From positions 157,560,471-157,624,470 of the forward strand of contig NC_081411.1 in the NCBI RefSeq assembly GCF_030272615.1: a stretch of DNA of 64,000 nt. Direction: 5' to 3'. Each line of letters opens with the position of its first letter. Within the stretch, counting starts at the first letter, position 1. Under the pieces are notes generated by a model. It ran no database searches. It saw only the letters and a program-made list of their open reading frames with translations, and was not told the origin of the DNA. The DNA comes from Cryptomeria japonica. Taxonomy: Eukaryota > Streptophyta > Pinopsida > Cupressales > Cupressaceae. Made by a program: the position numbers and the translations under genes. Positions 12,437 through 25,315 of this stretch are shown here, in pieces.

Positions 12437-12614
12437 CATATTAATTACCAATTAATACCATACATACTAATTAATAATTAATGATATAAAAATGCTATTT
12501 TTTAAACTTTTAATAAAGTATAAAAACAAACTTTTTATATAACCCACATCGTAAAAGGCAATTGTATTTTTTTTTTTTATAAATAAATAAAAATAAAATA
12601 AAATAAAATAAACT

Positions 12615-12785
12615 AACTGAGGGGCCCACCTCCCTCCATGGGAATGGAGGTTGTGCCCTAGCTATGAAGGCTGCGGCCACCATGGTGGATGCAGACCCAC
12701 GGCCTCCATGCTGTGGGTGCAGGACTCTGTGGAGGGTAGAGGCACGGGTTGAGCCTCGGCTCATCAGCCGTGCAACCCTAAAATC
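12615..12785 (-). other. GC-rich patch inside solo LTR
   Basis: This is the only strongly GC-rich patch in the surrounding 10 kb. It has repeated CCATGG- and GTGGG-like words (for example CCATGGGAATGGAGG and CCACCATGGTGGATG). The open frame on the minus strand here has no motif. It sits where the element B LTR carries a GC-rich 16-17 bp repeat (58170-58345), so it is read as the counterpart LTR module and not a gene. Confidence 0.5.
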
Positions 12786-13787
12786 TGCCATTCAAATTTT
12801 ATTTGTAATTTTCAATTTTTTTGATATTTTATTATACATTTAATAATAGATTTGCAAAAAAAAGGAACAAACCCTAGTTTGATTTAATATTCATAGTCTC
12901 AAAACAAAGACTTCAAATAGTTTCCAGAATGACCAAACACAACAAAATGGGGAAATTTCCCAGCAAGTTCATGATTTTCCAAATACTCAATAACTTTTAG
13001 ATAGGCACGATTTGCTCAAACATGAAACCATTTAAACATTCTTGACCCAAAACAACCAATATTCACAAAACTAGAACTTAAATTGTAAGAACATTCATGA
13101 TTTTTTAAAGCCGGAATTTCATGAGGAAGAACCCGACACATGTTTTTTTTTTTTTTTTCAATGAAATAACAAAAGTAAACAATAATTCCTACCTCCTTTA
13201 GGATTCTTGGCAAGATTTTTTTTTGAAGAGCCCAACTTGCAGCTAAAAATCCATCCTTTCTTCCCAAAAATCCACAATTTTCTCCATCTAAAAATAAATT
13301 TTCCCAAAAAAATCAACAACCCTAAAAATATTTTCCAACCTAGGTTAAATGGAAAATGAAAAATTTGACCTAATCCCTAATTTCGAATTTAAGCACTTTC
13401 AAAATAAAAAAAGAAAATAATCATTCTTTTCAACTATTCAAATAATCTAACTTACTTTTCTAATTAAAATTAAAATGCTTCTCTCTCATTTAATTTTAAT
13501 TTTCTCAATATTAACCATGCTAACATTTATATTTCACAATATTGACGAGGATAAACTATTTTAATTAAATTAATTCCCAAAATCAATCTTTCACACTATA
13601 TCAAATATACATATAAATTAAACTTGCTTTTCTAATAAAAAAATTGATTTTCTTAAATAAGTAAAATTAACCTTTCTTTTCTAAAATGCAAAATAGATTA
13701 AATTATATCTATTTCAAATAACTTTAAATCTCTCCTTTTTAAAATGCATAAACTAATTAAATTCGTTATTTAAAATTAACCATTAAA

Positions 13788-14041
13788 TTAAACTCACTAC
13801 AAACATAAATAAAGCGATCTTTTTAATTTATGATTAATCACATAAAAGAAACCTATATATTTTAATTCCTCAATTACAAATGTTTAAATGAACACATTAA
13901 ATCAAATTAAATACTTAAACTTGCTACAAACATACATAAAGCAATCTTTTTAATTAATGATTAATCACATAAAAGAAACCTATTTATTTTAATTTCTCAA
14001 TTATTAATATGTAAATGAACACATTAAATTGAATTAAATAC
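13788..14041 (-). repeat. Two-copy 127-bp tandem repeat inside solo LTR
   Basis: Two adjacent units share CTACAAACATA, TAAAGC(A/G)ATCTTTTTAATT, ATGATTAATCACATAAAAGA, AACCTAT and AATGAACACATTAAAT, with the start landmark at 13797 and 13924. Only scattered substitutions separate them. Confidence 0.8.
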
Positions 14042-14315
14042 TTAGGATAAAATACTCCATTTTACCACATGTAAGGCATGCAACCCAAGAAATCCAACCA
14101 ATCACACGACATGCAAACCCAAGTGAAAAGGGAAACCGATGGACACACATGACACTCACTTGATCATGGTTAAGGCAAGACGAGAGTTTTACGACCACCT
14201 AGTCCAAATTCTAAGGATGAAAGAGGTATACTCAACCCTGTGAATCCTGATGAAGATGAACCTCGCACCACAGCGGTACTGTACCTAAAATCTCTTGCAA
14301 CCAAGAGTCGCATAA

Positions 14316-14317
<2 letters not shown>

Positions 14318-14352
<35 letters not shown>
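14318..14352. repeat. (TA)n microsatellite
   Basis: An uninterrupted TA run of about 35 bases lies inside the solo LTR. It produces a meaningless Tyr/Ile repeat reading frame on the minus strand. Confidence 0.95.
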
Positions 14353-14357
<5 letters not shown>

Positions 14358-14597
14358 TTATTTAATGAAGGTGTTAGCTCGAGATCAAAAACAAGAATTA
14401 GGGAAACAATTAAACTTACATAAGAATCGATGTGAAAGCACATTAACAAGTACACACAATAATCATATTATCTAATCTATAGCATTACATCATAGTAAAT
14501 CAACCATCCAAGAATGCCACATAGGAAGTCAACCAAGGTCAAACCGGTTTTTACAAAGCCGACTAGGGTAGGGGCACTATAGAATGGGGCGCCCAGC

Positions 14598-16159
14598 AAT
14601 TGGCATTACAATAAAATTTTCGGTATGATGATATTGAGAAGGTTGTTGGAGATTGATGATATAATTGATAAAGGATGATTACTATCTCAATAATATTATT
14701 TTGTCATTGATGTCAAGCAATTGATTTTCTGATTCAGTATGATGTTGCCATATCTTAAAGAGTATGTTTCGATGAGTATAAAGATGTCAGTAAGTGACAC
14801 AGAAAGAATGTGAAAATGGAGGAGATTAATAAGTTATTCAATGGGCAACTATTACCGAGTTAGACAGTGATGAGATTATGTTATTTTGATTGTTTTGATA
14901 TCCTATATATGTGTTTTCAAAAACTGAATAAGAAGGAGAAAAGATTTCATGTAATAGAATGAGTAAAGGTTTTATACTATTCTATTTTACCAAGCAAGGA
15001 GCTAGTCGGTAAACACAAAGGTTATCAATGTTGGTAAAAGAAGAAAGAAGTTACTGAGTGTTGCTAGCAAGCAAAGCTACTGAGATAGTAACCAAGTAGA
15101 ATATAGAATGTCTACCGGGTAAAGTTCAGTATTTACCGAGTACCAACCGAGCAGTAATAGAATGCATTGGATGAATAAATACATTATTTAATGAAGGATG
15201 CCAATGAGCTAGAGATTTATAGAAGATTAGAATGTCACGCAAGAAGTTTGTTAAGGATCAACAGCAATGAAAATTCAAGAGTTAGATCTATAGCAGAGAT
15301 TAAACGGTCATAAATGAGCACAAGTACGAAGGAAGGGTTACAAGTTGCAAGGCAAGATAAAATGTTTTTCAGTTCGAAGGATTCAATGAACCTAGTCAAG
15401 TTTGAAGATCTGATGGCTAAGATTAATCATGGGAAATGTGATTAAGGAGATTAAGCGGTTAGGAATTGCTTATAAATAAGGAAAAGTTGATGAACAAAGA
15501 ATGCGAGCAAATAGAAGAGCAGTGATACTATAGAGGTGATTACCGAGTACAGAAGATTGAAGATCTGATTGAAGAATAGATTGAGAAGCCCAGCAAGGAG
15601 GAAGATAAGTCTTTTGAAAGGATTATTTTGAGCACATAGAGTCTTCTTTAACATTTCACATGTGAAGTTGTAGATGTATTTTATTACTGTTATTTATTTT
15701 TGTAAGTGACAAGAAATCTCTTAACCGAGTGGACCTAAGAGTCTTATTTGTAAATCCTCTAGCAAGGTAACATTCTAATTGAGTGTTTGAAATCCTTTGA
15801 CAAGGTCACTTCTAACAAAGTGCAAGATTCTGATAGATTTGAGGGAAATCCCTTGACCGGGTCACATCTAGCACTGTGTTATGTAATCTTTAACAGGATT
15901 GGCTTTTAACTGAGCATACTCTAGAAGAGTATATTTTCTTAGTGGGTTCGAAATCCCAGAGTGGTTTTACTCTATTTGGGTTTCCACATTAAATTTGGTG
16001 TTAAATGTGTTTTGATATTTCAAGTTTATTAGTTTATGAGTTTGAATGATTTACAGTCATAGTTGCATATCAAGTAAGTTCTACCGAGGTTGAATATGAT
16101 GAATATTTTGAATTGTGAGTTTATCTGATTCACCCCCCCTCCCTCTCATCTAACTAACA
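14598..16159 (+). repeat. 5' LTR of copia A
   Basis: The LTR is 1,562 bases. It begins AATTGGCATTACAATAA and ends CATCTAACTAACA. It contains many TACCGAGT and GTAACCAAGT-like words, and the whole block recurs at 20770-22329. A 5' LTR of this class carries the Pol II promoter and the transcript start; a TATA-like TTATAAATAAGG is seen at about 15470. Confidence 0.95.
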
Positions 16160-16176
16160 ATAGGTATCAAAGATAG
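16160..16176 (+). other. Primer-binding site of copia A
   Basis: ATAGGTATCAAAGATAG directly follows the LTR and resembles TGGTATCAGAGC, the site complementary to the 3' end of plant initiator Met-tRNA. It has several mismatches, as expected for a decaying copy. Confidence 0.75.
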
Positions 16177-16203
16177 AACCCCGAAAGAAAATTTTAAAGG
16201 AAC

Positions 16204-17215
16204 TTGAGGCAAGATCCGAAGATGTATAAAGGGGATGCACCAAAGTTGAACAAGTCAAGTTTCACCAGATGGCAGAAAAGGATGAAGTTGCACTTATCAG
16301 GAATTGGAGAATATGCAACATATTATCTAGAGAATGATTACACTGCACCTAGCACCTACCCTATGACAATGGAGGAAATAAAGGCAAAGAAAGAACATAT
16401 TCAAGAAATGATTGAAATAACATCAGCATTGACCGACTCAGAGTTTAATGATCTAGAAGGTTGTAATGATGCCAAAGCTATGTGGAATAAGCTTATATCT
16501 GTGTACGGTGGTGATGAACATGTTCAAAGAGCAAAAGTAGACAGTCTAAGAGGACAACTTGAAACCATGAGAATGAATGAAGGTGAGAACATAATCCAAT
16601 ACAGTACAAGGTAATAGGAAACTATCAATCAAATCAAAGGAGGAAGAGGAACTATTGAAGAAAAGGATGTAACAATTCAGTTGATGGGAACCCTTCTACC
16701 TGCTTATGCCATTCGAGTCCCTGCAATTAATGAATCAAGGCTTTTACCAAACATGCCAGTCTCTTTGGATGATACTATCAGTAAGCTACATGCTTGAGTT
16801 GAGTAATTTTGATAATAGTGGGTCTTTAGTTAACAAAGTTGAATCTGCATTCAGTTCTTTTCATCTTGATGAATCTAATGATTACAATGATAGAATGTAT
16901 AAGTATGCTGAAGGAAATCATAGTGGAGCAAGTGAGAGATTTCGCAAAAACATGGAAGAAGTACACAAACTATATGACGAAATTAGAAAGCAAGAAGAGT
17001 TTGAAGCATTATTGGCCAGAAGGTTACCGAGAGGCAAAGGTAAGTATAAAGGAAAGTTACCTTTGAAATGTTTTAACTATGACAAAATTGGACAGATGGC
17101 TTCAAGCTGTCGTGACAAAGAATCTAGTGAAAAGAGAGAATACCGAGATGACAAACAGAAAGACAACCAATACAAAGGGCACCAAGACTTCAGAAGGAGA
17201 GATAGAAAAAAGACA
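16204..17215 (+). pseudogene. gag: Gag of copia A, broken
   Basis: Gag is the structural protein that packages the element RNA. The frame from 16204 gives DAPKLNKSSFTRWQKRMKLH, a copia Gag N-terminus, and AMWNKLISVYGGDEHVQRAK, the UBN2-type core. Two adjacent stops (16612-16617) interrupt it, the frame continues to about 16795, and a frameshift near 16700-16795 then moves it to the frame used by the rest of Pol. A basic linker (ARRLPRGKGKYKGKLPLK) leads to the zinc knuckle CFNYDKIGQMASSC (about 17069-17110). There the second Cys has become Tyr and the His has become Gln, so RNA binding through zinc would be lost. Confidence 0.9.
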
Positions 17216-20200
17216 TGCCTAGTAGCTGATGAGGAATCCAATGATGTAAAATCTGATGGGACTGAGATAGAGGAAGTTGTATATGTGGCTATCAAAGATG
17301 GATCAAATGAAGAAAGGTATGAAGAAAAAGCCTTAATATCACACATAAAGAATAATGATTCTTGGATCATAGATAGTGGATGCTCACATCACATGACAGG
17401 TGATAAACACAAGTTTGTTAAATTAAAAGATTATGATGGAGGTTATGTAAGATTGTGTAATGATGCACCATGTCCTATGAAAGGTAAAGGATCTATCATA
17501 CTTCTTGACAATGTTAAATGTGATGATGTATATTGGGTTGAAGGTCTGAAAGACAATTTGTTGATTGTAGCACAACTAAACAATACAGGATACCAAATAG
17601 AATTTCAGAAAGGAGTTGTCAAAATGCATGACAAACATGGAAAGTTGGCTGCTACCGGGACTCAAACAAGAGGTAATACAATTCATCTTGACTCAACTTG
17701 AAACAATTGTTTGTATGCAAAAATAGAAGATACCCGGTTATGGCATAAAAGGTTTTGTCATGTAAATTTTGATAACCTGATCAAAATAAGTAAGAAGCAT
17801 CGAGTAAGAGGCCTACTGAGCTTGGAAAAACCTGAGAATGCAATATGCCAAGGATGCCAGATGGGTAAGATGACAAAATAAAGCTTTACAAGTAAGTCTT
17901 ACACTTCTAAAGAAATTTTAGATCTTGTACACATTGATCTTTGTGGTCCTATGAAAGTTCAAAGTTATTATGGTGATAAATACTTCATATTATTTGTGGA
18001 TGATTACTCAAGGATGATGTCAGTTATGTTTTTAAAAGAGAAATCAGAAGCCTTTCAAATGTTCAAATGGTATAAGGCAAGAGTTGAAAATTAAATAGGA
18101 AGACAGTTGAAATGTCTAAGATCTGATAGAGGAGGAGAGTTCATTTTAGATGAATTTAACTTATTCTCCAATGATCATGGTATAAAGAGACAAGTATCTG
18201 CACTGAGAACACCACAACAAAATGGGATAGCTGAAAGAAGAAATAGATCAATTGTAGATTGTGCCATAACCTTGATGATAGAAAAGAGAGTACCTCAAAT
18301 ATTGTGGAGAGAAGCAATAAGCACTGCAGTTTACACCCTGAACCGAGTACATCTGAAGAAAGGAACTATGAAGACATCATATGAAATCTAGTATGACAAG
18401 AAACCAAATGTAAGTTATTTTAAAATATTTGGAAGTAGATGTTATATTCACAAAGATGATAGAAATGGAAAATTTGATTAGAAAAGCGAGGAAGGAACAT
18501 TTCTTGGTTATTCCTTTAGGATTAAAGCATTTAAATGTCTGATCAAATCATCTAACAAAATAGTGGAAAGTGCAAATGTGAAAATTGATGAACTTGCAGA
18601 AAGGAATGATGAAGGAAACTCCAAAGAACCAGAAGATTATGAAGAGTTTGTATGTGTACAACCGAGAAGTCTAACCAAAAAAGACGATGAAGAAAATACT
18701 TAGTTACTGAGCGATGAAGAAGATCATATAGAGCCTACTAAGCCTATATTAGCAAAATATGTTAGAAGAAATCATGCATCAAGTTAGATTATAGGAGATA
18801 AGGATGATTCAGTGATGACAAGGAACAAACTGAGACAAAACACATGTCTGATATCTGAGTTTGAAGTGAGGATTGTAGAAGAGGCATTAAGAAATGAAGA
18901 TTAGGTGAATGCTATGATAGAAGAGATTGAACAAATCAAGAAAAATGAAACATGGACACTAGTCCCAAGACCAAAAGAGAAAAATGTAATTAGTAAAAAG
19001 TGGATTTTCATAAATAAGCTAAATGAAAAAGGTGAGGTCATTCAGAATAAAGCAAGGCTAGTTTGCAAAGGTTATGCTCAAGAAGAAGGAATAGACTATG
19101 GTGAGACTTTTGCACCTATGGCAAGACTTGAGGGAGTGAGAACATTGTTGGCATATGTTGCTTACAAAAATTTCAAGGTATATCAAATGGATGTTAAATC
19201 TGCATTTTTGAATGGCATACTAGAAGAAGAAGTCTATATTGAACAGCTTGAAGGATTTATTGAAGAGAAGAATAAAGATCAAGTATGTAAGTTGAACAAA
19301 GCTTTATATGGCCTAAAGAAAGCACCTAGAGAATGGTATGAAAGGTTACACTCTTACTTAATAAAGATTAGATTTATGAGGACTAGTAAAAACAACAACA
19401 TGTATTTGAAGAATGATGAGGATAATGGAATACTGATTTCAGCCATATTTGTTGATGATATTATTTTTTGTGGAAATGATTCTTTATGCAATAACTTTGG
19501 AAATGAAATGTGCAAAGAATTTGAGATGTCATTAATCAGTGAAATAAAGTATTTTATAGGTTTAGAGATAGTGCCAATGAAAAATGAGATTTTCATTACT
19601 CAATCCAAGTATATAAAGGAAATCTTGAAGAAATTTGGAATGGAGGATTCTAAACCTATAAGTACTCCTATGAATACTAATTTTAAACTATCAAAGAATG
19701 ATGAATCTGCATCTGTTGATGAGACACTTTACCGATCTATGATTGGAAAGTTGCAATATGTAGTTCACAATAGGCCTGATATAGCACATGCAGTAGGTAT
19801 AGCTACAAGATTTTCTGTAGATCCCAAAGAAACCCATATGACATCAATCAAGAGAATTTTCAGATACTTAAGAGGCACTGAAGATTATGGTTTACTATAT
19901 AAAAAGAGGAATGATTTTGACTTAAAAGTCTATACTGATGCTGATTGGGTAGGAAATATTGATGACAGGAAAAGCATAAGCGGTGGAGCTTTCTTTTGGG
20001 AGAAATACTAGTGAGTTGACTTAGCAAGAAACAAGGATGCATTTCACAGTCAACAACTGAAGCTGAATATGTCACTGCAGCATTGAATTGTACCAATATA
20101 GCATGGATCAAACAATTGTTGGAAGGTATGAATGAGACAGTTACCGAGCCAGTAACTATATTTTGTGATAATACAAGTGCTATTAACATTTTAAAGAATC

Positions 20201-20400
20201 TGGTAATGCACTCTAAGACAAAGCATATTTCTATAAAGTATCATTATCTAAGAGAAGAAGTTCAAGAAAAGAAAGTTGTGCCGGAATATGTTAGCAAAAG
20301 GAAACAAATAGTAGACATCTTCACAAAGCCACTGCCAAGGGACACTTTTGAGTATCTCAGAAGTAAGTTAGGGGTCCTACCCCTACCTAGTACTCACTGA
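17216..20400 (+). pseudogene. pol: Pol of copia A (PR-IN-RT-RH), broken
   Basis: One frame carries most of Pol. Protease has SWIIDSGCSHHMTGD (about 17359-17403) with its Asp intact. Pre-integrase has LWHKRFCHVNFDNL. Integrase retains its acidic triad in DLVHIDLCGP (about 17925), LRSDRGGEF (about 18116) and QQNGIAERRNRS (about 18215). Reverse transcriptase has [12 protein letters not shown] (about 19180), [15 protein letters not shown] and FVDDIIF (about 19450), a variant of YVDD. RNase H starts [10 protein letters not shown] (about 19932); a frameshift near 20000 moves the rest to a second frame with TEAEYVTAAL, DNTSAI and the end at 20400. In-frame stops occur near 17699, 17879, 18092, 18389, 18479, 18702, 18785 and 18902. 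Several sit where Trp or Gln is expected, fitting C-to-T decay of methylated DNA. Confidence 0.95.
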
Positions 20401-20755
20401 CAGAGTTCGGTGAAAGCATCAATTCTATGACTCTACAGAATACTATTTGTGAGTTGATGCTGATTTACACACTTTAGGAGGTTGCCTAAAGTTGTGCAGG
20501 AAATAATGAACGAAGACAAGATGCCTTGACCGAGACTAAGATGATACATTTGTATATTTTTTAACAAGAAGGAAATTACTTCATAGGGGAAGTAATCATG
20601 AACTAGTTTTACTTTTGGCATTGTTGTCAAAGGGGGAGAAGACTAATGACAGGGGGAGAAGATTACAAGAGAAGTTTATAGCTCAAGGATAACAAGAGAA
20701 GAATAACAGTAGTTTGAATCAATTGGAATAAATCAAGTTGGTATTGCCATCATTG

Positions 20756-20769
20756 CCAAAGGGGGTGAT
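20756..20769 (+). other. Polypurine tract of copia A
   Basis: CCAAAGGGGGTGAT lies directly against the 3' LTR and follows TTGCCATCATTG. The same layout (a TTGCCATCAATACC-type word followed by AAAGGGGGAGAT) ends the interior of element D on the other strand. It primes plus-strand DNA synthesis in intact elements. Confidence 0.85.
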
Positions 20770-22329
20770 TATTGGCATTATAATAAGTTTGTTGGTATGA
20801 TGATATTGAGAAGGTTGTTGGAGATTGATGATATAATTGATAAAGGATGATTACTGTCTTAATAATATCATTTTTTCATTGATGTCAAGCAATTGATTTT
20901 CTGATTCAATATGATGTTGCCATATCTTAAAGAGTATGTTTTGATGAGTATAAAGATGTTCGTAAGTGACACAGAAAGAATGTGAAAATGAAGGGGAGTA
21001 ATAAGTTATTCAATGGGCAACTATTACCGAGTTAGATAGTGATGAGATTATGTTATTTTGATTATTTTGATATCCTATATATGTGTATTCGAAGACTGAA
21101 TAAGAAGGAGAAAAGATTTCATGTAATAGAATGAGTAAAGGTTTGCTACTATTCTATTTTACCGAGCAAGGAGCTAGTCGGTAAACACCAGGGTTATCAG
21201 TGTCAATTAAAGAAGAAAGAAGTTACCAAGTGTCGCTAGCAAGCAAAGCTACCGAGATAGTAACCAAGTCAAATACATAATATCTATCGAGTAAAGTTTA
21301 GTATTTACCGAGTATCAACCGACCAGTAATAGAATGCATTGGATGAATAAATACATTATTTAATGAAGGATGCCAATGAGCTGGAGATTTATAGAAGATT
21401 GAAATGTCATGCAAGAAGTTTGTTAAGGATCAATGGCAATGAAAATTCAAGGGTTAGATCTATAGCAAATATTAAATGGTCATAACCGAGCACAAGTACC
21501 AAGGAAGGGATACAAGTTTCAAGGCAAGATAAAACGTTCTTTAGTTCGAAGGATTCAATGAACCTAGTCAAGTTTAAAGATTTGATGGCTAAGATTAATC
21601 ATGGGAAATGTGATTAAGGAGATTAAGCGGTTAGGAATTGCTTATAAATAAGGAAAAGTTGATGAACAAAGAATGCGGACAAATAGAAGAGCAGCGATAC
21701 TGCAGAGGTGATTACCGAGTACAGAAGATTGGAGATCTGATTGAAGAATAGATTGAGAAGCCCAGCAAGGAGGAAGATAAGTCTTTTGAAAGGATTATTT
21801 TGAGCACATAGAGTCTTCTTTAACATTTAACATGTGAAGTTGCAGATGTATTTTATTACTGTTATTTATTTTTGTAAGTGACAAGAAATCTCTTAAACGA
21901 GTGGACCTAATAGTCTTATTTGTAAATCCTCTAGCAAGGTAACATTCTAATTGAGTGTTTGAAATCCTTTGACAAGGTCACTTCTAAGAAAGTGCAAGAT
22001 TCTGATAGATTTGAGGGAAATCCCTTGATCGGGTCACATCTAGCAATGTGTTATGTAATGTTTAACAAGATTGGCTTTTAACTAAGCATACTCTAGAAGA
22101 GTATATTTTCTTAGTGGGTCCGAAATCCCATAGTGGTTTTTCCCTATTTGGGTTTCCACATTAAATCTGGTGTTAAATGTGTTTTGATGTTTCAAGTTTA
22201 TCAGTTTATGAGTTTGAATGATTTAGAGTCATAGTTGCATATCAAGTAAGTTCTACCGAGGTTGAATCTGATGAATATTTTGAATTGTGAGTTTATCTGA
22301 TTCACCCCCCCACTCTCATCTAACTAACA
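20770..22329 (+). repeat. 3' LTR of copia A
   Basis: The LTR is 1,560 bases, begins TATTGGCATTATAATAAG and ends CATCTAACTAACA. It is a direct repeat of 14598-16159, with scattered, mostly transition-type differences and a few short indels. Confidence 0.95.
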
Positions 22330-23044
22330 CCAACACCTTGGTCCTCTACATTTTTGGGCATTTTGTGTCAGTTTTACATCTCAAAACCTCAGTTTGCAGA
22401 TTCCAAAAGTTCAACTTAATACAATTAGGAGGACCACAGTGCCCAATGCCCTAGTTTGTCTCAATACGACTCAGTTTCTAGTGATAGGTGTACATATGAG
22501 TGCCATTTCCTATTATGTAGTTTATAACTCAGTTTTAGATCTGCATGTTTCTATTATCTCAGTTTATATCATCACTTTTGTTCATCTCCCTATCTTAGTT
22601 TGTCATTTGCTTACATTTATCTTATCTCTGCTTCATATCAGCAAAAGAATAGAATCTCTAAAGATATTCCTTGACACTCTTTCATAAGAGGAAGTCAAAG
22701 TGAATCATCTCCTTAGGAACTTTCATATTCCAATGTGTGAAAGTACATTTTGGAATATTAAGTAGTAATTATAATTTTTTGACAAAATGGGAAAGTGGTA
22801 AGTTACAATAGGGAGACTTAGGTAGTGGACGACAAGTGGAGGAGGAGTTAATTTATGGGAAATAAAAATAATTTTACTTCTTGGTCCTAGTTTTGAGATA
22901 TACTTTTTATTTAGAGGATATTTGTAACATTATCTCATTCATTCACTTGATTTTTTTTAATTTGTTTGTTGTTCTTCAAACCTCTTAAACCTATAGAGAA
23001 GGAGGCTCAAGAATAGGGTTTTTAGGATTTTAAAGTAGATTAAG
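22330..23044 (+). repeat. Continuation of gypsy-like element E leader
   Basis: After copia A the interrupted leader resumes (CCAACACCTTGGTCC..., with TTTTGGGCATTTTGTGTCAG). It shows no recognisable coding content; the 97-codon open frame at 22394-22687 is hydrophobic with no motif. The right limit is uncertain because another repeat begins at about 23045. Confidence 0.35.
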
Positions 23045-23740
23045 AACATGAGTTAGAGTTCCATTATAGTGTAGTCTCACTCAAAGATTACCATTGTACT
23101 AAAGGTTTAGATTTTATATTTTTTCTCTATGCATTTTGGTGAGTGTTTGCTAGTAGTTTGTGAGTGTAGTTTTGGGTTTTTAATTTCATATTGTTGTAGA
23201 TTTGATCAAATATTAGAGTTTTTGTTTTACTACGTTTACATTATCAAAACTGATATTTTATCCTTGAGATTAGATATTGTGAGCTTAGTTAAGATTTAGT
23301 GTAGACAATGCAGTTTCGTAGTGCCTGTTAGCACCCGGTTTGGGAGTATTTTTGGTATCTTTCCAATATAAGTTGCAAAAGTATATTGGAAGCAATGAGA
23401 TTATGGATTTGATGTTTTGAAATTATATTTTCATGCATGTTTACAATAAATACTTTATTGATAAGTTTGGTAAAGTTTACCTAAAAATAGTGTTGCTGGG
23501 TAGTGCCTCTTAGCATCGTATTTTGCTTTCAGATTTTAGTAAATGTTGTAGAAGTTTATTTGTTGTGTAATATCAGTTTTCATAAACAAATATTGTTTTA
23601 TTCATTGTTGTAAAATTGTGCAATTATTTACATATCATTTTGTATGAAGTTATTTTCATACTAAGTGTAATTGTTTAATCAAATCCTTTGGAAGTGTTTC
23701 ATGCATTTCTAGATTTTGGGAAAAGATAAATTATTTTCAA
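23045..23740 (+). repeat. LTR-like dispersed repeat, copy 2
   Basis: This is the diverged partner of 605-1275, with the same ordered landmarks, including TTTTTCTCTATGCATTTTGG, AAGATTTAGTGTAGACAATG and TTTATTGATAAGTTTGG. The two copies lie 22 kb apart in the same orientation. They could be independent solo LTRs or, less likely, LTRs of one heavily rebuilt element. Confidence 0.6.
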
Positions 23741-24189
23741 GAGATATTACATATTTTTTATTTCATATTGTCAAAGTGCATTTTTTTTTCTCCTCTTGAC
23801 CATTTTTGCAATATATGTCATTTTTAATATTAATATATAGAACCATTTTAATTTAAAAAATTATCACATAAAAAATATATTTCTTCTAAGACCATTTAAT
23901 TGCTGCTCTATTTTTGTATATTTTGTTTATCATTATTCTCTCAATTCTACACATTAATTTTTTATTTATTTTTATTCAATTATTTGACACTAACAACTTT
24001 ATTGCTGAATATTTTATATTTTTTCTCAATAACAATAGCAAAATACTGACTGGAACAACAAAAATGAATTGGCTAAAATACCGAATGTAAAGATCAAAGA
24101 AAACTTCAAAAATACTTCAAAAAAAGGGAAAGTGGTGGGGAGAAATTATTATAGGAATGATTTACTCCACCCATTAAATTTACACTTGC
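23741..24189. other. AT-rich DNA, nothing recognised
   Basis: Very AT-rich sequence with no recognisable frame. The 65-codon open frame starting at 24069 has no motif, and its second half runs into the LTR remnant that follows. Confidence 0.45.
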
Positions 24190-24480
24190 TAATTAATGTT
24201 GATAATTATTTTTGGATCTTCCAGTCTTCATGCTACAAGAATAATGCATGCTTTGTGTTCTTTTAGATGCTATGATCTATTTATGAGGCTGCCACGTCTG
24301 TTAAACATACTATACTATTTTGTAACATTTTGAAATACAATCTTCAAAATGTAATACATTTAAGAGTTTGAGTAATTAAAAGAGTTCTCTGTGTTTTTGC
24401 TAAAAGATTTATGTGTTTGTTTTTTATTCTCTATATTTTTAGAAACAAAATTTAGTATCAAAGAAAAATATTGTGGCATG
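24190..24480 (+). repeat. Copia LTR 3' half with decayed primer site
   Basis: The sequence around TTTTTGGATCT-CCAGTCTTCAT, ATTCATGCTTTGT-TTCTTTTAGATGCTA and ATCTATTTATGAGG matches 34250-34410, the 3' LTR of a copia remnant. About 250 bases downstream, TAGTATCAAAGAAA (near 24453) looks like a decayed Met-tRNA primer-binding site. This fits the right end of a 5' LTR of that family. Confidence 0.5.
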
Positions 24481-25199
24481 CAAACAAACCAAAAAGAAGA
24501 TTGAGAGATAGTTGAATGTAAAGAAGAGATTAGAAGATCAGGGTGAATTGAGGATTGCAGTTGCTGAAAAGTGAGTGCGCCAAGGGTCCAATGTTTAGAC
24601 AGATTCGCAGAGAAGAATAAGTTGATTGAAATGCCAATCACCTAAATTGTTGCAACCAAATGAAGTAAAATTGTACTACTTGTTAGAGTGGATTTGTAAT
24701 CATATTGAAAGACTCCATTTGAACTAAGGAGGACGTTTTTAAAAGAGATAGAAGGCAACTAAATTTATAAAGGGATCAGAGTTTTTAGGAATTAAGCTAT
24801 CTACAGCTGATTATAAAGTATCTTTCCCATCAAGAATAAAGAAAGTATTTGCAAAGGTGTTCGTAGGAAATTATGAGTGAAATCGCCCAAGGTGTAATTC
24901 GTCAAAATTTGAAGAAAGATTGGTTTGTGTTTAAAATGGTGAATCAAGCTAGCTACAAATATTGAAAGGAGAAATATTGGCTTGTAATGATAATCAGATG
25001 TTGCAAATTGATAGACATTATTGTTATTAAGTATTATACAACACTTCATTATTAGAACTATTATTCCATCGTTTGTATTGTGTTTTATATTTGTACAAGC
25101 ATTTCACATCATTATTAATATTAATATTAATATTACTTCATTAGTAATAATACGAACCTAAAACATAGTTTACTACTCATCTATACGATAGACTATTAG
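24481..25199. other. Possible interior of the split copia remnant
   Basis: A purine-rich stretch lies just after the LTR remnant, where a copia leader and gag would be expected, but no Gag motif can be read in any frame. A TTAATATTAATATTAATATT run occurs near 25113-25132. No gene is claimed. Confidence 0.3.
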
Positions 25200-25315
25200 T
25201 TTTGGTTTTTAATTTTCATGGGTTAAAAAAAGGTGTGTCTCGGCTAGGGTTTGAGATTGCATGTTCCGTTTCGTTTGTTTCAGACTGCATTTACTACAGG
25301 ATTTTTGTGTTTATT

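Larger units (their letters stand above)
14598..22329 (+). mobile_element. Copia A: near-complete Ty1/copia retrotransposon
   Basis: The element has two directly repeated LTRs (14598-16159 and 20770-22329), a primer-binding site just inside the left LTR, a Gag-Pol region in copia order (Gag, protease, integrase, reverse transcriptase, RNase H), and a polypurine tract before the right LTR. Flanks are CCAGC on the left (14593-14597) and CCAAC on the right (22330-22334), a 5-base target duplication with one mismatch. Comparing the first 370 bases of the LTRs by eye gives about 16 differences, roughly 95-96% identity, making it the youngest full element here. Stops and at least two frameshifts make it non-functional. 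Confidence 0.95.

Noticed and set aside
14170-14355. Frame starting with Tyr/Ile repeats
   Set aside because: Translation of a TA microsatellite inside a solo LTR.
22394-22687. 97-codon hydrophobic frame as a membrane protein
   Set aside because: Sits in the leader of a gypsy-like element, with no motif and T-rich bias.
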